The notes beneath the pieces are model-generated. The model saw only the letters and a program-made list of their open reading frames with translations, did no database searches and was not told the origin of the DNA. A DNA stretch of 64,000 nt, taken from NCBI GenBank assembly GCA_965231925.1, contig OZ246894.1, positions 1,302,001-1,366,000 of the forward strand. Direction: 5' to 3'. Below are positions 17,055 to 25,891 of the stretch, in pieces; position 1 is the first letter of the stretch, and the number at the start of each line of letters is the position of its first letter. A program made the position numbers and the translations under genes. The stretch comes from Poriferisodalis sp965231925. GTDB taxonomy: Bacteria; Actinomycetota; Acidimicrobiia; Acidimicrobiales; Poriferisodalaceae.

Positions 17055-18058
17055 GTGATTCCTCTCGCGCTTGCGGCCTCCAGCGTCGCCCGGGCCAGCG
17101 AGGCTGCACGTTTGGGGTCGGCCATGATCGTGTCGGTGACGACCGGCGTCATCCCTGCTTGTGCCACTTCGCCAGCAAGCACGGCATCAGCTTGGTCAAT
17201 CACCAGGATGCTGGCGAAGCCGGCGTAGAGCCGTGCGACCCCGACGACGCTGGGTTCGTGGCCCAGTTCACTCATCATCGCGCCCGCGGGCCCCTTGATC
17301 GATGCGCCGCCCACGATGGGCGATACGGCGACGACGTGCTCACGGCGGCTGGCGAGCGTCTCGCGCACCTGCGGCACGCCGACGACCGGGCCGATCGAGA
17401 CGAAGGGGTTCGACGGCGCCACGACGACGGTCTCTGCGTCTCCCAAGGCATCGAGCACACCTGGCGCTGGCTTGGCGGTGTCGATGCCAGCGAAGCGAAT
17501 CGAGCTCACAGCGATGCCGTGCTGGTGGGCGACGAAGTACTGCTGAAAGTCGATCTCGGCGGCCCCGTCCGGTTCAGCGGGGGTGATTCGGGTTGCGATG
17601 GCATCGTCGCTGACCGGCAGCAGCGTCAGCTCGAGGCCGAAGCTGGCGGCGATCTCAGCGGTCACCTGTGACAGAGATGCGCCCTCGCTGCGGCGCTGTG
17701 TGCGGAAGAGGTGCAGCGCAAGGTCCAGATCGCCGAGCTTGAACCAGTCCTGGCCGCCCAGTCGCCCCAATTCGGTGAGCACTCGCCACGTTTCGCCAGC
17801 CCGCCCCCAGCCGGTCTCGGGATTGATCTGGTCGGCGAGCGTGTAGGTGACGGTGTCGAGGTCGGGGCTGATGTCGAGTCCATGCAGCTTGAAGTCGTCG
17901 CCGACGTTGACGATCGCTGCGACATCGGTTGGGTGGCGGACGCGCAGCAGCCCGTTCAGAAATCGGGCTGCCCCCACCCCGCCGGCGAGCACCGCGATCG
18001 TTCCGCTCTCGCCGGGTGTCATCGGGTCTTTTGACTGCATGCCGCTTGATTCCGTCAT
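17051..18058 (-). CDS. cofD: 2-phospho-L-lactate transferase (F420 synthesis)
   Basis: 335 residues. CofD (FbiA in mycobacteria) transfers the phospholactyl or PEP-derived group to the deazaflavin Fo. The start of the domain is IAVLAGGVGAARFLNGL, followed by NVGDDFKLHGLDISPDLDT and, later, VVVAPSNPFVSIGPV and SPIVGGASIKGPAG, all characteristic. It overlaps gmd upstream and cofE downstream by 4 bp each, so all three are probably translated as a unit. Two later in-frame ATGs (residues 7 and 13) are alternative starts. Confidence 0.93.
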   Translation of the reverse strand: MTESSGMQSKDPMTPGESGTIAVLAGGVGAARFLNGLLRVRHPTDVAAIVNVGDDFKLHGLDISPDLDTVTYTLADQINPETGWGRAGETWRVLTELGRLGGQDWFKLGDLDLALHLFRTQRRSEGASLSQVTAEIAASFGLELTLLPVSDDAIATRITPAEPDGAAEIDFQQYFVAHQHGIAVSSIRFAGIDTAKPAPGVLDALGDAETVVVAPSNPFVSIGPVVGVPQVRETLASRREHVVAVSPIVGGASIKGPAGAMMSELGHEPSVVGVARLYAGFASILVIDQADAVLAGEVAQAGMTPVVTDTIMADPKRAASLARATLEAASARGIT

Positions 18059-19035
18059 CGCAGCTTGCGCCGTTCGACTTCGAGATCGTGGGCAACCATC
18101 GCGGCCACCAGGTTCTCAAATGGCATCTCGGGTGCCCAACCGAGCACCCGGCGCGCCTTCGTGGCGTCGCCGACCAGCAGGTCTACTTCTGCGGGCCGGA
18201 AGAACCGGGGGTCGATGCGCACATGTCGTTCCCAGTCGTCGATGCCGGCGGCACAGAAGGCGAGTTGTACGAATTCCCGGACTGAGCGCGCCTCGCCGGT
18301 GGCAATGACGTAGTCGTCGGGTTCGTCCTGCTGGAGCATCAGATGCATCGCTCGCACATAGTCGCCTGCGAATCCCCAGTCGCGCTCGGCATCGAGGTTG
18401 CCCAGGGCGACCTCGTCTTGGAGGCCAAGGGCGATGCGCGCAGCTGCGTTCGTGACCTTTCGAGTCACGAACTCGAGGCCGCGGCGGGGCGATTCGTGGT
18501 TGAACAAGATGCCGCTGCACGCATAGAGCCCATAGCTCTCGCGGTAGTTCACCGTGGTGTGATGACCGAACACCTTCGCCGAGCCGTAGGGGCTGCGCGG
18601 ATGCAGCGGCGTCAACTCGTTCTGCGGTGTCTCTCGCACCTTGCCGAACATCTCGCTCGACGAGGCCTGATAGAAGCGGATCGGATTGTCCGGCCCGCCG
18701 ACGAGGCGGATCGCTTCGAGCAGGCGCAGTACGCCCAGGCCGTTGACGTTGGCAGTCAGCTCGGCCTGCTTGAAAGAGAGCGCCACGTAGCTGATCGCTC
18801 CGAGGTTGTACACCTCGTCGGGCTGGGAGTACTCCAGGGCGGCGATGAGTGACGGCAGGTCGGCCAAGTCGCCCCCCACCAGTTCCACGAAGGGCAGGCC
18901 GCTGGCCAGTGTCTCCGCGTGCGGGTTGCGCTGGCCCGTGACCACGCCCACCACCCGGTAGCCCTTGGCGTGCAGAACCTCGGCGAGATATTGACCGTCC
19001 TGACCGGTGATGCCAGTGATGAGCGCCGTAGGCAC
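18055..19035 (-). CDS. gmd: GDP-mannose 4,6-dehydratase
   Basis: 326 residues of an extended short-chain dehydrogenase: TALITGITGQDGQYLAEVLH (NADP loop), catalytic FYQASSSEMFGKV and the YxxxK in SPYGSAKVFGHH, with NHESPRRGLEFVTRKV, which is diagnostic for Gmd. It makes GDP-4-keto-6-deoxymannose, precursor of GDP-fucose, GDP-rhamnose or perosamine. The GTG at 19035 was chosen because the family begins right at the nucleotide loop; the frame upstream is open but not protein-like. It heads the operon with cofD and cofE. Confidence 0.92.
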   Translation of the reverse strand: MPTALITGITGQDGQYLAEVLHAKGYRVVGVVTGQRNPHAETLASGLPFVELVGGDLADLPSLIAALEYSQPDEVYNLGAISYVALSFKQAELTANVNGLGVLRLLEAIRLVGGPDNPIRFYQASSSEMFGKVRETPQNELTPLHPRSPYGSAKVFGHHTTVNYRESYGLYACSGILFNHESPRRGLEFVTRKVTNAAARIALGLQDEVALGNLDAERDWGFAGDYVRAMHLMLQQDEPDDYVIATGEARSVREFVQLAFCAAGIDDWERHVRIDPRFFRPAEVDLLVGDATKARRVLGWAPEMPFENLVAAMVAHDLEVERRKLR

Positions 19036-19228
19036 GGGGGCGGCTCCGGGATCAGGTGTCGTTCTCGGTGATGCACGTATCGGTTTGGCGCGGCCGTCGT
19101 CGCAGCAGCCGTGATTCTCGCCTGCCACGCCGCACCGACGCACCGCAACGTCGTAGGGTACGTCGCCCCGGCGGTGTGCAGCCCGCCCCGGCGCGGCTAG
19201 GTGCCCTCGCCTCCGGCGCAGTGACCGG

Positions 19229-19234
19229 TACCTT
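19229..19234 (+). promoter_or_regulatory. -10 box for the SpoIID/CWB2 gene
   Basis: TACCTT ends 7 nt before the GTG at 19242. The 206-bp gap to gmd is the divergent control region; nothing else is evident in it. Confidence 0.45.
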
Positions 19235-19241
19235 GCCATGG

Positions 19242-22200
19242 GTGGCCGATCGCGTTCGTCTGAGTCGTTGCGCGCGTCGGCACATGTGCAGGCGGCGCCT
19301 CGGTGCCGGCCTTTCGACAGCGGTGCTGATCAGCGCAATGCTCGCAGTAATCGGCCCCGTCCCGACCGCTGCTGCGACGAATGCATCCACTGAACGCCTG
19401 TGGGGACCTGACCGTTATGCCACTGCAGCTGAGATTGCACGGGTCTATGTGAGCGAAGCCGGTTCAGTCGACACGGTGATCGTCGTGGGTGGACTCGGCT
19501 TCGCGGATGCGCTGGCCGCTACACCGTTGGCGCGGGTGCTCCACGCTCCGATCCTGTTGACAACCCCGCAAGAGCTGGCGGCGCCAGCCCGCGAGTTCAT
19601 CGGCGGCCTCAGCCTGTCCAAAGTGGTCATCATCGGTGGCCCCGAGGCGGTGTCGTTCGCCACCGAGACCGAGTTGGCCGCCCTCACTGGTGTCGTCCCG
19701 CAGCGCCACGCCGGGGCAAACAGTCTCGCGACGGTTGCAGCAGCCGCTCGAGCCATGGGCAGCGAGCGCGTCGGCGACTACTGCGGCGACGCCAGGCGCA
19801 CGGCGCTGCTGGCGACCTCGTCTACGTTCGCCGACGCATTGGCGCTGTCACCGCTGGCCTATGCAGGTCCTCATCCAGTGCTGCTGACCGAGCCCGAAGC
19901 GCTCTCCGATGAGGCGCGCGAAGTGCTCGTCGAGTTCGGCATTGCCCAGGTGATCATCGCTGGCGGCACAGCAGCGGTCTCTCAGCAGGTCGAGGACACG
20001 CTGCGCAACGACCTCGGCGTGAGGATTGTGCGACTGTGGGGCGCCGATCGGTTCGAGACCGCAGTCGATATTGCCGAAGCGCTGACACCTGGCTGCTTCG
20101 GAACCGACCAGTTCGGCCTCGCGGACGCTTGGAACTTTCCCGATGCGCTCGTAGCCGGGCCGCTGCTGGGGCATCGCAAGTCACCGTTGCTGCTGGCGGC
20201 TCCAGATGGTGGCACGAGCACGCACCGCTATCTGGAGGGGCCTTCACCGCATCCCGACGCAGTGAAGGTGACCGTGCTGGGCGGCCCGGCGGCAGTCTCA
20301 GAGGCAACGGTGCGGGCGGCGCTTGTCGCGCTGGAGCCTTCGGCGGCGCCGACCTCGGAAACATGCCCGATCGACGACGCGCCCACAGGCGCCACGAGCG
20401 CTGGGCGGAATGTGCAGTTCCCGCCGTCACAGGCCAACCCTGGCGGCGATGTCGCGCCCGGCCTGATCGTGGTGGAGGGGCGGGGCTTCGGCCATGGCAA
20501 CGGCTTGAGCCAATGGGGGGCGTTCGGCTACGCCACCGAGTACGGCTGCAACGGCGATCAGATCGCACTGCACTACTACGGCAACACCCGACTCGTCGAT
20601 GCAGACAGCAGCGAGATCACTGTTCATCTCGCGCGTAATGCGCGCAAGGACATGGTGGTGACTTCAGGGGCGCCGTTCAGCGTGGCGGCGCAGTCGTTCG
20701 CGGCCGGCGAGACTGCCCGTGTCAGCGTCCGAGACAACGCCTTTGCTGTCCACCGCACCACTGGTTGTGAGTCTGAAGGCGATGTGGAGATGGCCGCAGG
20801 CATCGCCGGCAGCGTCGGACGCAACGGTGACCGCTACGTCGAGGTGCTGCCGGCCAACGACGATCCTGCGTCGGACGATCTCGTGCAGATGCTGACGATG
20901 ATCTACTGCTCTTCGGGGCGCGGCGGCAGCGAGAACATGCGCATCGCCTACCGGGGCGTCCTGGGCATTGTCCAGCAGTCCGGCCGGGCGTACTCGTTCA
21001 ACCGGCTGCCGCTCGAGCAGTACCTGCGCGGCGTGGTGCCCCAGGAGTCCCGCCCGGAGTGGGGAGCAGCCCAGGGGCCTGCGGGCACGGGCCTCGCGGC
21101 GCTCGAAGCCCAAGCGATCGCTGCGCGCACCTACGCGCTCTACTGGTCCGACTACCAGGTCGGGCGTGGCCGTTTCACCGATATCTGCGACTGGCCAAAC
21201 TGCCAGCTCTACAACGGCGCGGCTGACGGCCGCGGCAACGTGCTGCAGGCGAATGACTTCGGGGCGAAGCTGGCGTACTCAAACGAAGCGATCCGCAACA
21301 CCGCCGGCGAGGCGTTGGTCAACAGTGCCGGCAACTATGCATTCACCGAATTCAGCAGCGCCAGCGGCGGCTGGACTGCGGGACCCCCGGCCTCGACGTT
21401 TCCTGCGGTCGAAGACCTCGGCGACGCGGTGTACGCGGAGCGCGGCAACGGAGGCCACGCGTGGACGCTGTCGCTGCGGCGCGTCGACATTGAGCGGGCC
21501 TTCGCGCCGCTGTTCCGATCGGCAGGCAAGGAACTCGGCCAGCTCGTGAGCATCGACGTGGTCGAGCGCAACGGATACGGGGAATGGGGCGGCCGGGTGC
21601 GTGCGCTGCGGGTAGTGGGCACGAGCGGCGAGCACACCTTCTCATTCGATCGCTGGGCGCGCGATCCGTTCCGCAGGGCATTCCCGGCACTCGTGCTGTC
21701 GGACTGGTATCGCTTCCCGCAATTCGACGGCGGCCAGTCGCCGCGTGAGCCGGCGCCGTCGATTGCCGAGGCGCCGCTGTGGGTGCTCAAGGCCGACGGC
21801 ACTGTCGGGGCATATGGGCTGGCCCGCCACTACGGCGATGCATCGGAGCTGGAGCTTGACGCGGACTTTGTCGACATCGCGGCAACCTCGACCGGCAGGG
21901 GCTATTGGCTGGTCACCGAGTCGGGATCGGTGCATGCGTACGGCGACGCGCGGCACCATGGCGACACAGCCGGGACGGACTTCGCCGGCGATGTCGTCGC
22001 TATGGCTCGGCACCGGACCGATGGCGGATACTGGCTGGCGACCTCGAGCGGCGACGTGCTGCACTTCGGCGATGCGCCGCATCACGGCGACGCCGCCGAC
22101 ATCAGCGAAGCAGCCGTCATCGTTGACATCGAGGCGACCCCGTCGGGCGACGGCTATTGGCTGCTCGCCGCAGATGGCAACGTGGCGGCGCTGGGAGGTG

Positions 22201-22499
22201 CCTCCGATCTGGGCGATGCGGAGATGGTCGCGGTCGCCATGGCTGCCACACCTGATGGCGAGGGTTACTGGCTCCTGAGTTCGGCCGCCGAAATTGCAGC
22301 CTTCGGCTCGGCGTCGTGGCTTGGCTCTCGTGGCAACGAGCCGAACCGCCTGAACTCGGTGTCGATGGTTTCCTCTGGCACCGGCGACGGCTATTGGCTG
22401 GTGTGGAGCGACGGCACCAGCTTCAACTACGGAGATGCCCCGGACTACCGCACGAGTGGCGCCGGTCCGGGAGTCGTAGCCGCTGAATCGGCGCAGTAG
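19242..22499 (+). CDS. Secreted SpoIID-domain protein with cell-wall-binding repeats and C-terminal repeat domain
   Basis: 1085 residues. A signal peptide (helix LSTAVLISAMLAVIGPVPTA) is followed by three cell-wall-binding repeats of the CWB2 type (about residues 48-370; RLWGPDRYATAAEIA, RLWGADRFETAVDIA, VVIIGGPEAVS, VTVLGGPAAVS). The SpoIID domain follows, with GRGFGHGNGLSQWGAFGYA, LPLEQYLRGVVPQES and ALEAQAIAARTYAL. The last 240 residues are about six repeats ending GYWLV or GYWLL with G-D-A loops, probably a beta-propeller. SpoIID proteins are lytic transglycosylases in endospore formers; in actinobacteria the domain occurs on wall proteins. The GTG start was chosen by its TACCTT box; an ATG at 19284 is the main alternative and also leaves a signal peptide. 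Confidence 0.85.
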   Translation: MADRVRLSRCARRHMCRRRLGAGLSTAVLISAMLAVIGPVPTAAATNASTERLWGPDRYATAAEIARVYVSEAGSVDTVIVVGGLGFADALAATPLARVLHAPILLTTPQELAAPAREFIGGLSLSKVVIIGGPEAVSFATETELAALTGVVPQRHAGANSLATVAAAARAMGSERVGDYCGDARRTALLATSSTFADALALSPLAYAGPHPVLLTEPEALSDEAREVLVEFGIAQVIIAGGTAAVSQQVEDTLRNDLGVRIVRLWGADRFETAVDIAEALTPGCFGTDQFGLADAWNFPDALVAGPLLGHRKSPLLLAAPDGGTSTHRYLEGPSPHPDAVKVTVLGGPAAVSEATVRAALVALEPSAAPTSETCPIDDAPTGATSAGRNVQFPPSQANPGGDVAPGLIVVEGRGFGHGNGLSQWGAFGYATEYGCNGDQIALHYYGNTRLVDADSSEITVHLARNARKDMVVTSGAPFSVAAQSFAAGETARVSVRDNAFAVHRTTGCESEGDVEMAAGIAGSVGRNGDRYVEVLPANDDPASDDLVQMLTMIYCSSGRGGSENMRIAYRGVLGIVQQSGRAYSFNRLPLEQYLRGVVPQESRPEWGAAQGPAGTGLAALEAQAIAARTYALYWSDYQVGRGRFTDICDWPNCQLYNGAADGRGNVLQANDFGAKLAYSNEAIRNTAGEALVNSAGNYAFTEFSSASGGWTAGPPASTFPAVEDLGDAVYAERGNGGHAWTLSLRRVDIERAFAPLFRSAGKELGQLVSIDVVERNGYGEWGGRVRALRVVGTSGEHTFSFDRWARDPFRRAFPALVLSDWYRFPQFDGGQSPREPAPSIAEAPLWVLKADGTVGAYGLARHYGDASELELDADFVDIAATSTGRGYWLVTESGSVHAYGDARHHGDTAGTDFAGDVVAMARHRTDGGYWLATSSGDVLHFGDAPHHGDAADISEAAVIVDIEATPSGDGYWLLAADGNVAALGGASDLGDAEMVAVAMAATPDGEGYWLLSSAAEIAAFGSASWLGSRGNEPNRLNSVSMVSSGTGDGYWLVWSDGTSFNYGDAPDYRTSGAGPGVVAAESAQ

Positions 22500-22525
22500 A
22501 GCACCGTGGCAGATGTAACCCGCCC

Positions 22526-25500
22526 ATGAGTTCGCCGGTCTCGGAAGAGACACCAGCATCGGCTGCGACCGAGCCGGTGGCCCCCGCACCCCCGCCTGCG
22601 GTCGCGGCGATCGTCACGGCAGGTTCGCAGTGGTCCGACACCGAGTTCACCTTGGGGGCATTGGCCGCCCAGGACTATCCGCGGCTCGCCGTTCTGGTGC
22701 TGTGCGACGCGGACGGTGTTCAGGGCGAGCGGGTCCGAGCGCTGTATCCCACCGCCGCAGTCGCCGATGCGGTGTCGTCGCGGGCAGGTCGCGGCCAGCG
22801 AGCCCAGCGCGGGCGAATGGGCGCGGCCAACAATCGAGGGGCATCGCTGGTCCGCGGAGCCGACTACCTCCTGTTCCTCTCCGGTCGCGTCGCGCTCGCG
22901 CCCGACGCCGTCAGTGTGCTCATCGACGATGCCGAGAACGTCGCCGGGCGGATCGTCGGCGTCGCCGGTCCCAAGCTGCTCGACGCCGAGGACGGCTTGA
23001 CGCTGCGCGATCTCGGTGGCACCGCGGATCGCCTCGGGGTCCGGATTCCGGTGGCCGGCCCCGACGAGCTGGATCAAGAACAGCACAACGAGGCCCGTGA
23101 CCTGTTTGTGGCGCCCACCGAGGCGTTCCTCGTGCGGGAAGACATCTTCGGTATCGTCGGCGGATTCGACCCCGCGCTCGAAGGCGACGGCGCCGTGGTC
23201 GATCTGTGCTGGCGCATCCAGCTCTCGGGCGCACGGGTCCGGATCGTGCCGTCTGCGACCGGGACCCTGCGCACCGGTCCGACCCCCCCACCCCATGGGC
23301 CCTCGGCACGCCAGCACGAGCACCGGGCCCGGCTGCGCACCATCTTGAAGTGCTATGGCTGGGTGCATCTGCTGCCGGCGGTGGCGCTCGCGGCGGTGCT
23401 CGGGGCAGGCGAGGTGTTGTTCGGGGCGTTACGCGGGCGGTTCGCTCAGGCCTCCGATGTGGCGCTGGCGTGGCTGTGGAATGCCCGGCACATCGGCGGC
23501 ACCTTCGCGCTGCGGGGCGCCGCCAAGCGCTACCGGCGGGTGCGAGACGCCGATCTGCGCCGCTTGCAACAGGGCGGCTCGGTACGGGTCGCCGACTGGT
23601 TCCGCTACCGCTTGAGTCCCGAAGGAGGGCTGGCCGCACGGACCACGATCGACGAGAGCATCCTGGGCACCTGGCGCCGCAACGCGCATCGAACGGTGTG
23701 GGTGGTCTGGCTGGGAGTGATCGGCCTGATCATGTTCGGTTCTCGTCACCTGCTGACCGGCGGGATTCCCGCATACGGCCAGTTCACGGCATTTGCCGAC
23801 GTCGGCACGATGGCCGGGGCGTACCTGGATGGCTGGCGCGACAGCGGGGTCGGTGCAGCCGGGATCGGTCATCCGGCGATGGGCTTGCTGGGCCTCGGTG
23901 GAACCGTTGTCCTGGGCGCAGTCGGTCTGTTGAGGAACGTTGCCATCTGGGGTCTGGTGCTCACGGGCCTGATTGGCATATGGAAGCTCTGTGACACCGG
24001 GTCCCGCCGAGACGGACCGAACCGCAATGGCCGACTGGTCGCTCTGGTGCTGTACGCCGCATGCCCGCTGCCGTACAACGCGTTGGCCAGCGGCCGCTGG
24101 GACGTGTTGTTGGCCTACGGAACCGCGCCAGCGATCGTGCTGCTCGCAAGCCGACTGGTCGGCGCTTCGCAAGCTCCCCAATCACGCGACGGAAGCCGGC
24201 GCGCCACCGTCGCCAGGGTGGCGTCGCTCGCCTTGCTTCTCGCCGTGGCGGCAGCGTTCGAGCCGTTCATGCTGGTGCTGGCGTTGGCTGCGGGGCTGGC
24301 GCTCGCACTCGTCGAGTTGCTGCGGTGCGTGGTACGCCGCGAGCGGCTCGGTGCGCCGGTCGCCGGCTCGCTGCAGGTCGCGGTCGCGGTGGTGCTCGCC
24401 GCAATTGCGCACCTTCCTTGGCTGATCGAGTTCGAATCGTTGCGGGCATACCTCGATGTCTCACTCGGCAGCCGCACGCCGTCGACACCGTCGTCGCTAG
24501 CCGAGCTGCTGCGCTTCCAGACGGGCCCACTCGGCGATTTGCCGCTCAGTTGGGGTCTGATGGCTGCCGCGGCGATACCTCTGCTGGTTGCGCGCGGCGC
24601 GCGGTTGTGGTCGTCGATCCACGGCTGGGCGGTGGCGCTGGTCGGTTTCGCCTTTGGATGGGTCATCGTGGCCGGTTGGGCGGACACCCTGGCGGACGGT
24701 GTGGGGCTGGGACACTCGCTTGGGGAGGTATCGCTGGCGTTCGGCGCCGTCGGCCTGTGCTGGACAGCGGCGACGGGCCCCGCAGCTCTCGCAACCGCCG
24801 TCGGCGACGTACCACCCCGGACGCGCAGCGCGATGGTCTTGCTCAGCGGCATTGCTGTAGGCGCCATGGTGCTCCCGACCGCGTGGGCATCGATCGACGG
24901 CAACTGGTCGGCACCGAGTTTCGACCACCGAGTGCCTCTGGGACTCGTCGACGACCGCGGTGTCGGACCTGACTACCGGGTCCTGTGGCTCGGCGCTCCG
25001 GAGGTCCTGCCGTTGCGTGGCACCGATCTCGGCGTGTCCGGACTCGCTGCTGCGACGTCGGTGCGGGGCTATCCCGATGTCCGGCATGCGTTTGCGACGC
25101 CGCAGACCCCCGGCAGCGAACGCTTGGCAGACGCCGTTCGGGTCGGGTTGGCGGGTGACACGCTGCGACTGGGACGGCTGCTGGGATCATTCGGCATCAG
25201 GTATGTCGTGGTGGTGGAACGCTCGGGACCCTCCTATACCGACGGCTGGGACCGGCCGGTGCCGCCTGCGGTGTCCGAGGCGCTCGCTTCCCAGATCGAT
25301 CTGCGCCCGCTGGCAGCCGACCCGTCGGTCCAGGTGTTTCGCAATGAGGCCTGGTGGTCGTCGCGGTCACAGTTCGAACGGCCGATCCCGACGGACTTCG
25401 CCACCGACCCGGTGGACCTCGTGGTCAGCGACTTGACCGACGGCATTGGTGTGTTCACCGATTACCGGTCCGCCACAAGCCAGCTCGGACCGGTGGGCGT

Positions 25501-25819
25501 CGGAACGGTGCTGGTCGCCGAGTCGTACGATCCCGGCTGGCGCCTCGAGATTTCTGGTGAGCGGACTGAGCCGACGCCGGCTTTGGGCTGGGCGATGCGC
25601 TTCGACCCTCCTCTGAGCGGCCAGGCCGAGCTGCACTTCGAGCGTTCGAGCGCCGCTGCCGCCCGGATCACGGCCCAGGTGCTCATCTGGCTGGCGCTGA
25701 TGTGGGTGGCGATCGGCCAGCCCACCCCGCTCGCAGACCGCTTCTCTGCCCTCGTGCGAAGAACGGCGCGGGGGTCGCAGCGGCGCAGCGGTCCTGGCGG
25801 CACGGCGGTGGACTCATGA
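22526..25819 (+). CDS. Large polytopic membrane glycosyltransferase, family GT2
   Basis: 1097 residues. The N-terminal 270 residues are a GT2 domain (AAIVTAGSQWSDTEFTLGAL, then AANNRGASLVRGADYLLFLS, GFDPALEGDGAVVDLCWRI). Many membrane helices follow between about residues 280 and 800, then an extracytoplasmic domain and one last helix near 1055. This layout, followed by a DUF5719 gene, is a conserved actinobacterial pair. It should add sugars to a lipid-linked or wall polymer at the membrane; donor and acceptor unknown. The last 60 bases of the gene form the first copy of a 59-bp tandem duplication. Confidence 0.85.
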   Translation: MSSPVSEETPASAATEPVAPAPPPAVAAIVTAGSQWSDTEFTLGALAAQDYPRLAVLVLCDADGVQGERVRALYPTAAVADAVSSRAGRGQRAQRGRMGAANNRGASLVRGADYLLFLSGRVALAPDAVSVLIDDAENVAGRIVGVAGPKLLDAEDGLTLRDLGGTADRLGVRIPVAGPDELDQEQHNEARDLFVAPTEAFLVREDIFGIVGGFDPALEGDGAVVDLCWRIQLSGARVRIVPSATGTLRTGPTPPPHGPSARQHEHRARLRTILKCYGWVHLLPAVALAAVLGAGEVLFGALRGRFAQASDVALAWLWNARHIGGTFALRGAAKRYRRVRDADLRRLQQGGSVRVADWFRYRLSPEGGLAARTTIDESILGTWRRNAHRTVWVVWLGVIGLIMFGSRHLLTGGIPAYGQFTAFADVGTMAGAYLDGWRDSGVGAAGIGHPAMGLLGLGGTVVLGAVGLLRNVAIWGLVLTGLIGIWKLCDTGSRRDGPNRNGRLVALVLYAACPLPYNALASGRWDVLLAYGTAPAIVLLASRLVGASQAPQSRDGSRRATVARVASLALLLAVAAAFEPFMLVLALAAGLALALVELLRCVVRRERLGAPVAGSLQVAVAVVLAAIAHLPWLIEFESLRAYLDVSLGSRTPSTPSSLAELLRFQTGPLGDLPLSWGLMAAAAIPLLVARGARLWSSIHGWAVALVGFAFGWVIVAGWADTLADGVGLGHSLGEVSLAFGAVGLCWTAATGPAALATAVGDVPPRTRSAMVLLSGIAVGAMVLPTAWASIDGNWSAPSFDHRVPLGLVDDRGVGPDYRVLWLGAPEVLPLRGTDLGVSGLAAATSVRGYPDVRHAFATPQTPGSERLADAVRVGLAGDTLRLGRLLGSFGIRYVVVVERSGPSYTDGWDRPVPPAVSEALASQIDLRPLAADPSVQVFRNEAWWSSRSQFERPIPTDFATDPVDLVVSDLTDGIGVFTDYRSATSQLGPVGVGTVLVAESYDPGWRLEISGERTEPTPALGWAMRFDPPLSGQAELHFERSSAAAARITAQVLIWLALMWVAIGQPTPLADRFSALVRRTARGSQRRSGPGGTAVDS

Positions 25820-25889
25820 GAACAGCGCGGGGGTCGCAGCGGCGCAGCGGTTCTGGCGGCACGGCGGTGGACTTATGAGAACAGCGCGG
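25760..25889 (+). repeat. 59-bp tandem duplication across a gene end
   Basis: Units 25760-25818 and 25819-25877 differ at a few bases, and 12 bases of a third copy follow. The first unit is the 3' end of the glycosyltransferase gene, so its last codons and ATGA stop region are duplicated into the gap before the DUF5719 gene. Since 59 is not a multiple of 3, the second copy is not a coding extension. Confidence 0.95.
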
Positions 25890-25891
25890 CC

